64,000 bases of DNA. Origin: DLKC01 sp002478885 (lineage in GTDB: Bacteria; Bacteroidota; Bacteroidia; Chitinophagales; Chitinophagaceae). The stretch covers positions 806,001-870,000 of the forward strand of contig JAXLUI010000002.1 in the NCBI GenBank assembly GCA_046329585.1. Direction: 5' to 3'. The position numbers and the translations under genes are program-made. This document shows, one piece after another, positions 60,685 through 64,000 of this stretch. A model generated the notes under the pieces. The model saw nothing but the letters and a program-made list of their open reading frames with translations. It made no database searches and was not told where the DNA came from. The number at the start of each line of letters is the position of its first letter. Positions within the stretch are counted from its first letter, which is position 1.

Positions 60685-61215
60685 AAAGTAGGTTTAGCAT
60701 ATTCAAATCAATACTATTATTCAATAATTACTGTGCCACGAAAACGGCAATCCGTAAAATGCACATACAGCTTCGGTAGCCGGCTGCATTTTTCATGGCA
60801 GCTTTACTTGCGTCGCACACATGTGCAGTAAGGCATTGATCAACTGCCGTGGTCAGTTTTTGTTAAGGCTTATCGCTGAAAGATGTTATACTGTACAAGT
60901 GTGCGACGCAACCTAAGCCGGGTAAGGATTTGCTGCCCGGTTCATAAAAATATACCGCGTTATGCTTCCCGTATGAGATCGATACGGTTACCTGTTGTTA
61001 ATAATTTCAACTAAATCAATTTTCGCTTTTCGCTGCTTATAGAGGCACACATTTTTTAAGAAACCAACTGAGCAAAAAAATAGTCGCTTATGTGTGTTGA
61101 GCAATTAATTCCCCATAAAGAATGCATGGATATATCACTGAAAAACAGGCATAATTTTTTGCGTTCCTTAAACTGAAGCGCTTCAACGATATGCTTAATA
61201 TTTAAAAACTTTTTT
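60685..61215. other. Divergent intergenic region upstream of KGG protein
   Basis: About 530 bases. Contains a complete repeat pair (60808-60912) not attached to any stop codon and a long AT-rich stretch before the KGG gene. A GG-N11-GC stretch near 61150 is off-spacing by one base and was not called as sigma-54. Confidence 0.45.
60770..60955. repeat. Dispersed repeat, complete inverted pair
   Basis: Left core TTGCGTCGCACACATGT at 60808-60824, right core ACAAGTGTGCGACGCAAC at 60895-60912, outer motifs AGCCGGCTGC (left) and GCCGGGTAA (right). Lies between two divergent genes with no adjacent stop codon: the main exception to the stop-proximity rule. Confidence 0.85.
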
Positions 61216-62229
61216 ATGACACAAAGAAATTCAGGCCGCAGAGGCTTTGCATCGATGGATGCTGACGAACAACGCAGGACAGCACGTGCAGGGGGTGAAG
61301 CCTCCGGCGGGCAGCGAAGGAGAAACAGGTCAGAAGAATTCGGTGATGACTATGAAGAGGGCAACAGGCGCGGTTCTTCAAATGAAGACGACTATGAAGA
61401 TGATGATTACGACATGCGCCAGTCCGCAAACGATGATGTTTATGAAGATGACGACGAAGAAGAGGATGATGACTACGATTACAACGACAGGCGTCGTTCA
61501 TCCAACGACGACGACTATGATGAAGAGGAGGATGACGACCAATACGATGACGACGACGAAGACGAGGAAGAAGAGGACGATCAATACGATCGTCGCAGAA
61601 GTTCATCATCGGGTCGTGGAAGAAACGGCAACAGTTCATCAGGCCGTGGCAGCTCCGGTAGAGACGGGGGCGGTAATGGAAGGGGCTTTGCTTCAATGGA
61701 CAGCGAAGAGGTAAGACGTATCGCTTCAAAAGGCGGTCGTGCTTCCCATGGCGGGGGCTCATCATCAGGTGGGCGTGGTGGCGATTCCGGAAGAGGCAAC
61801 AATGGCTCATCCGGTAGAAATTCATCCGGTGGCAGAAGTACTTCATCCAATGGAAGGGGAAATTCGTCCAATGGCAGAAGCAGCTCCGGTAATGGAAGAA
61901 CTTCATCTGGCGGTAACGGATCATCTGGCAGAAGTTCATCTGGCAGGGGATCATCCGGAGGCAACAGCTCATCCGGAAGAAGCTCATCTGGTGGTAATAA
62001 CTCATCTGGCAGAGGTGGTTCAGGTGGCGGAAGAGGTTTCGCTTCAATGAGCCGCGATGAGGTACGGCGCATCGCTGCTAAAGGCGGCCGTGCTTCACAC
62101 GGGGGCGGAGACTCTTCATCAGGTGGACGTGGCAGATCAGGTGGGTCATCACAGGGATCATCACGCAGGGGTAGAGCAGGTTTTGGTGGACGTAGCCGCA
62201 GCAATGCAGGCAGGTCGTCAGGCCGCTAA
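61216..62229 (+). CDS. KGG-motif protein with acidic and SGR-rich disordered regions
   Basis: 337 residues. Three copies of the stress-associated KGG motif: RGFASMDADEQRRTARAGG (about 9-27), RGFASMDSEEVRRIASKGG (about 156-174) and RGFASMSRDEVRRIAAKGG (about 273-291), the last two followed by RASHGGG. Between the first and second is a ~90-residue run dominated by Asp and Glu; the rest is Ser/Gly/Arg-rich, RGG-like. KGG motifs occur in bacterial desiccation/general-stress proteins such as GsiB. The protein is predicted to be largely unfolded and very charged, with positive and negative halves. Confidence 0.85.
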   Translation: MTQRNSGRRGFASMDADEQRRTARAGGEASGGQRRRNRSEEFGDDYEEGNRRGSSNEDDYEDDDYDMRQSANDDVYEDDDEEEDDDYDYNDRRRSSNDDDYDEEEDDDQYDDDDEDEEEEDDQYDRRRSSSSGRGRNGNSSSGRGSSGRDGGGNGRGFASMDSEEVRRIASKGGRASHGGGSSSGGRGGDSGRGNNGSSGRNSSGGRSTSSNGRGNSSNGRSSSGNGRTSSGGNGSSGRSSSGRGSSGGNSSSGRSSSGGNNSSGRGGSGGGRGFASMSRDEVRRIAAKGGRASHGGGDSSSGGRGRSGGSSQGSSRRGRAGFGGRSRSNAGRSSGR

Positions 62230-62246
62230 GCTTCTTAAAATAAGAA

Positions 62247-62290
62247 TAAAATAGAGCTGTTCTGCGGCTCTATTTTACTTTAAAAAAAAT
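62247..62290 (+). terminator. Rho-independent terminator after KGG gene
   Basis: 11-bp stem TAAAATAGAGC / GCTCTATTTTA (62247-62257 with 62267-62277), loop of nine, followed by CTTTAAAAAAAA. Ends the KGG transcript 18 bp past its stop. Confidence 0.8.
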
Positions 62291-62314
62291 TCAGTTTCAC
62301 TTAAAGAAAAAATT

Positions 62315-63034
62315 ATGAAAAAAGAAACAGCCGAAGAAAATAAAACAAACACAGCTGCCAATAATACAGCGGCTAATCAAGGCAATAAATCACAGGAAGA
62401 AAATACAGGTACAAGCGCAGCAGAGGCCAGCGCGGGTAAGGTTTCAGAGGCAGCTAACGGTTTGGCTCAAAATAAAAAGGAAGGCATGCAAAATGGAAAT
62501 GGCCAGTCATACCTCGAGAAGTTTTTTATGGATATGCTTAAAGATATCTATTGGGCTGAAAAATCGCTTGTTACCGCTATACCCAAAATGAAAGATGCGG
62601 CTACAACCGAAGAATTAAAAGATGCATTTGAAGATCATCTTTATCAAACGCAAAAACATGTTTCGCGCCTTGAAAAAGTATTTCAGTTAAGGGGACAAAA
62701 GCCCGAAGGCAAAAAATGCGAGGCAATGGAAGGCTTAACAAAAGAAGCCGAGAGCATTATCAAAGAGACGGAAGAAATGTCTATGACCAGGGATGCTGCG
62801 CTCATTATCGCTGCCCAAAAAGTGGAGCACTATGAAATTGCTTCCTATGGCGGCATGGTGCAATTGGCCATTACCATGGGTTGGCAACAGATCGCAGACA
62901 TACTCGATAAAACACTCGAGGAAGAAGAAGATACAGATCAGCTGCTCACCGACATTGCCGAGGAGTTTATCAATATTGAAGCAGAAGGCGAAGGTAAAAG
63001 CCAGGTTGAAGAAGATGTATATGAAAATGCCTAG
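62315..63034 (+). CDS. DUF892 (YciE-like) protein with long disordered head
   Basis: 239 residues. The first ~65 are disordered (Asn/Thr/Ala/Gly/Gln-rich, with KKETAEENK start), then the DUF892 domain: EKFFMDMLKDIYWAEKSL, HLYQTQKHVSRLEKVF and ALIIAAQKVEHYEIASYGGM. Clearly paralogous to 6723-7301, with a longer head. Probably in one stress unit with the KGG gene, although a terminator lies between them. Confidence 0.9.
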   Translation: MKKETAEENKTNTAANNTAANQGNKSQEENTGTSAAEASAGKVSEAANGLAQNKKEGMQNGNGQSYLEKFFMDMLKDIYWAEKSLVTAIPKMKDAATTEELKDAFEDHLYQTQKHVSRLEKVFQLRGQKPEGKKCEAMEGLTKEAESIIKETEEMSMTRDAALIIAAQKVEHYEIASYGGMVQLAITMGWQQIADILDKTLEEEEDTDQLLTDIAEEFINIEAEGEGKSQVEEDVYENA

Positions 63035-63109
63035 CAGAATACATAAAGGGGTTGCTGTTACAGGCGCCTCTTTATCATTACTTTTTCATTCTCACAAAAA
63101 AAAATTACT

Positions 63110-63505
63110 ATGATCAAATTAAGTAGCTCCACAATTAACAGGCCACGCGGTGAGCGGTTTATCGATGCACCGTATGTCTTGTCAGATATTGATGCTATCA
63201 TCAACCAACTGCAGCAGGAGCCTGCATGGAAAAGAAATGACCGCAATGCGATCACTATTTTTAAAACCAGGGGCACTACAACAGTTATCGCCGCACTGCA
63301 TGCCGGCAGCATTATCAACGATAATGCAACCGACGGCATTATAAGCATCCAGGTGTTAAAAGGGTCAGTGCTGGTTAAAACCAACGTTAAAGACGATCTG
63401 ATCACCGTAAACAGCGGTAACATCTTTTTTATGCACCGGGAGTTCAGCCACAACATATGGGCTGTTGAAGAAAGCTTTTTGCTAATGGTAATGGAGGAAG
63501 CATAA
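63110..63505 (+). CDS. Cupin-fold protein
   Basis: 131 residues with a single cupin-like beta barrel (VIAALHAGSIINDNATDGIISIQVLKGSVLVKTN ... VNSGNIFFMHREFSHNIW). No clear metal-binding His trio could be confirmed by eye. N-terminal basic segment. Function unknown; 75 bp after the DUF892 gene. Confidence 0.75.
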   Translation: MIKLSSSTINRPRGERFIDAPYVLSDIDAIINQLQQEPAWKRNDRNAITIFKTRGTTTVIAALHAGSIINDNATDGIISIQVLKGSVLVKTNVKDDLITVNSGNIFFMHREFSHNIWAVEESFLLMVMEEA

Positions 63506-63675
63506 CCTGCTGTAGGTTTGGGCGCTTGGCATCCTTTTACTTGCCGGCATGTATCTCCTGCTGCTGCCGGTGTGATAGCAGGTGATTTACTCGTAAGGAC
63601 ACGCGCGGATAGCACAAGCTACAAATGATACAAAGCCACTTTAATTAACGATCACCAGGTAAACCCCACAACAAC

Positions 63676-64000
63676 ATGCCAGGCTTAGACGTAGATTATC
63701 CCGACCTGAAGGAAAAAACAAAATTAATTCGCAAATGCTGTCTGACCTCCACAACAGCAGCGGAGTCAGGTCATCCCACTTCCTGTCTCTCTGCCACAGA
63801 CATCGCAGCGGTACTGTTCGACAAATACTTTACGTATGATATTCACAATCCGTTAAATCTCTTTAACGACAGGTTCGTGTTATCGAAAGGGCATGCAGCG
63901 CCGTTGCTGTATACGCTCTTCGCAATGGCCGGGGCGTATCCACTGGAAGAGCTGCAAACGCTTCGCAAATATGGCAGCCGATTCGAAGGCCATCCCGTAC
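63676..64000 (+). CDS. tkt: Transketolase, N-terminal part (truncated by window)
   Basis: ATG 63676; about 108 residues are visible, running past the end of the window. Thiamine-diphosphate enzyme of the pentose phosphate pathway. Motifs: TTAAESGHPTSCLSATDIAAVLF, RFVLSKGHAAPLLYTLFA and FEGHPV, typical of transketolase or its split N-terminal subunit; which of the two cannot be told here. Confidence 0.9.
   Translation, partial: MPGLDVDYPDLKEKTKLIRKCCLTSTTAAESGHPTSCLSATDIAAVLFDKYFTYDIHNPLNLFNDRFVLSKGHAAPLLYTLFAMAGAYPLEELQTLRKYGSRFEGHPV

Noticed and set aside
60919..60934. GG-N10-GC motif with TTTGC inside the repeat near 60920
   Set aside because: It falls in the outer motif of the dispersed repeat and is about 280 bases from the KGG start; spacing match is likely due to the repeat.
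61581..62204. Long minus-strand open frames opposite the KGG gene (also 61214-62047)
   Set aside because: They are shadows of the low-complexity Ser/Gly/Arg and Asp/Glu codons; their proteins are Pro/Leu- or His/Arg-repeats without sense.

Overview
The window is about 64 kb of a Bacteroidota chromosome, most probably from a soil- or water-dwelling member of the Chitinophagaceae. The reasons are T9SS-type C-terminal sorting domains on secreted proteins, a TamB/lipoprotein-TamL pair, a TonB-dependent receptor, a TAnnTTTG-type promoter candidate, the overall protein relationships and moderate GC. No rRNA, tRNA, CRISPR array, transposase gene or prophage was seen. Genes are dense and lie in short runs on both strands.

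Layout. 0-9 kb: a Nei/Fpg-type glycosylase, a DbpA-like helicase, DUF72, a FAD oxidoreductase fused to a Rieske domain, a translationally coupled ppa-cinA pair, DUF892, SemiSWEET, an MscS channel and DUF421. 9-14 kb: a signalling run of TonB receptor, YfiR-like protein, CHASE8 histidine kinase and receiver. 14-19 kb: a sialate O-acetylesterase and a large secreted CBM/DUF5005/T9SS protein. 19-27 kb: small lipoproteins, a hydrolase, two more lone receivers, a second FAD oxidoreductase, a sigma-54 activator and a CHASE3 kinase. 27-32 kb: a secreted PQQ-type sugar dehydrogenase, a lipoprotein cytochrome c, then Ku plus a stand-alone LigD polymerase (NHEJ). 33-43 kb: an AsmA-like protein, TamL and TamB. 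43-48 kb: small membrane and stress proteins, a Cys-rich copper-binding bundle, a fourth lone receiver and topoisomerase IB. 48-57 kb: a 2910-residue cyclic beta-1,2-glucan synthase. 57-64 kb: unknown proteins, a stress-type SDR, a very low-complexity KGG-motif protein, a second DUF892 protein, a cupin and the start of a transketolase.

Together the genes look like a housekeeping region rich in functions for stationary phase, desiccation, osmotic stress and DNA damage: NHEJ, topoisomerase IB, glycosylase, DUF892 x2, KGG protein, MscS, periplasmic glucan, general-stress SDR and FMN protein. Outer-membrane biogenesis and two-component signalling are also well represented.

The most interesting signals are: (1) a dispersed intergenic repeat, with an 18-bp core and longer arms, that recurs at 14 places, is often paired as an inverted repeat, and usually sits about 50 bp past a stop codon; (2) several good sigma-54 -24/-12 motifs in front of scattered genes, in a window that also encodes a sigma-54 activator; (3) a YfiR-type regulator combined with a CHASE8 histidine kinase in place of a diguanylate cyclase; (4) the KGG/acidic/RGG-like disordered protein.
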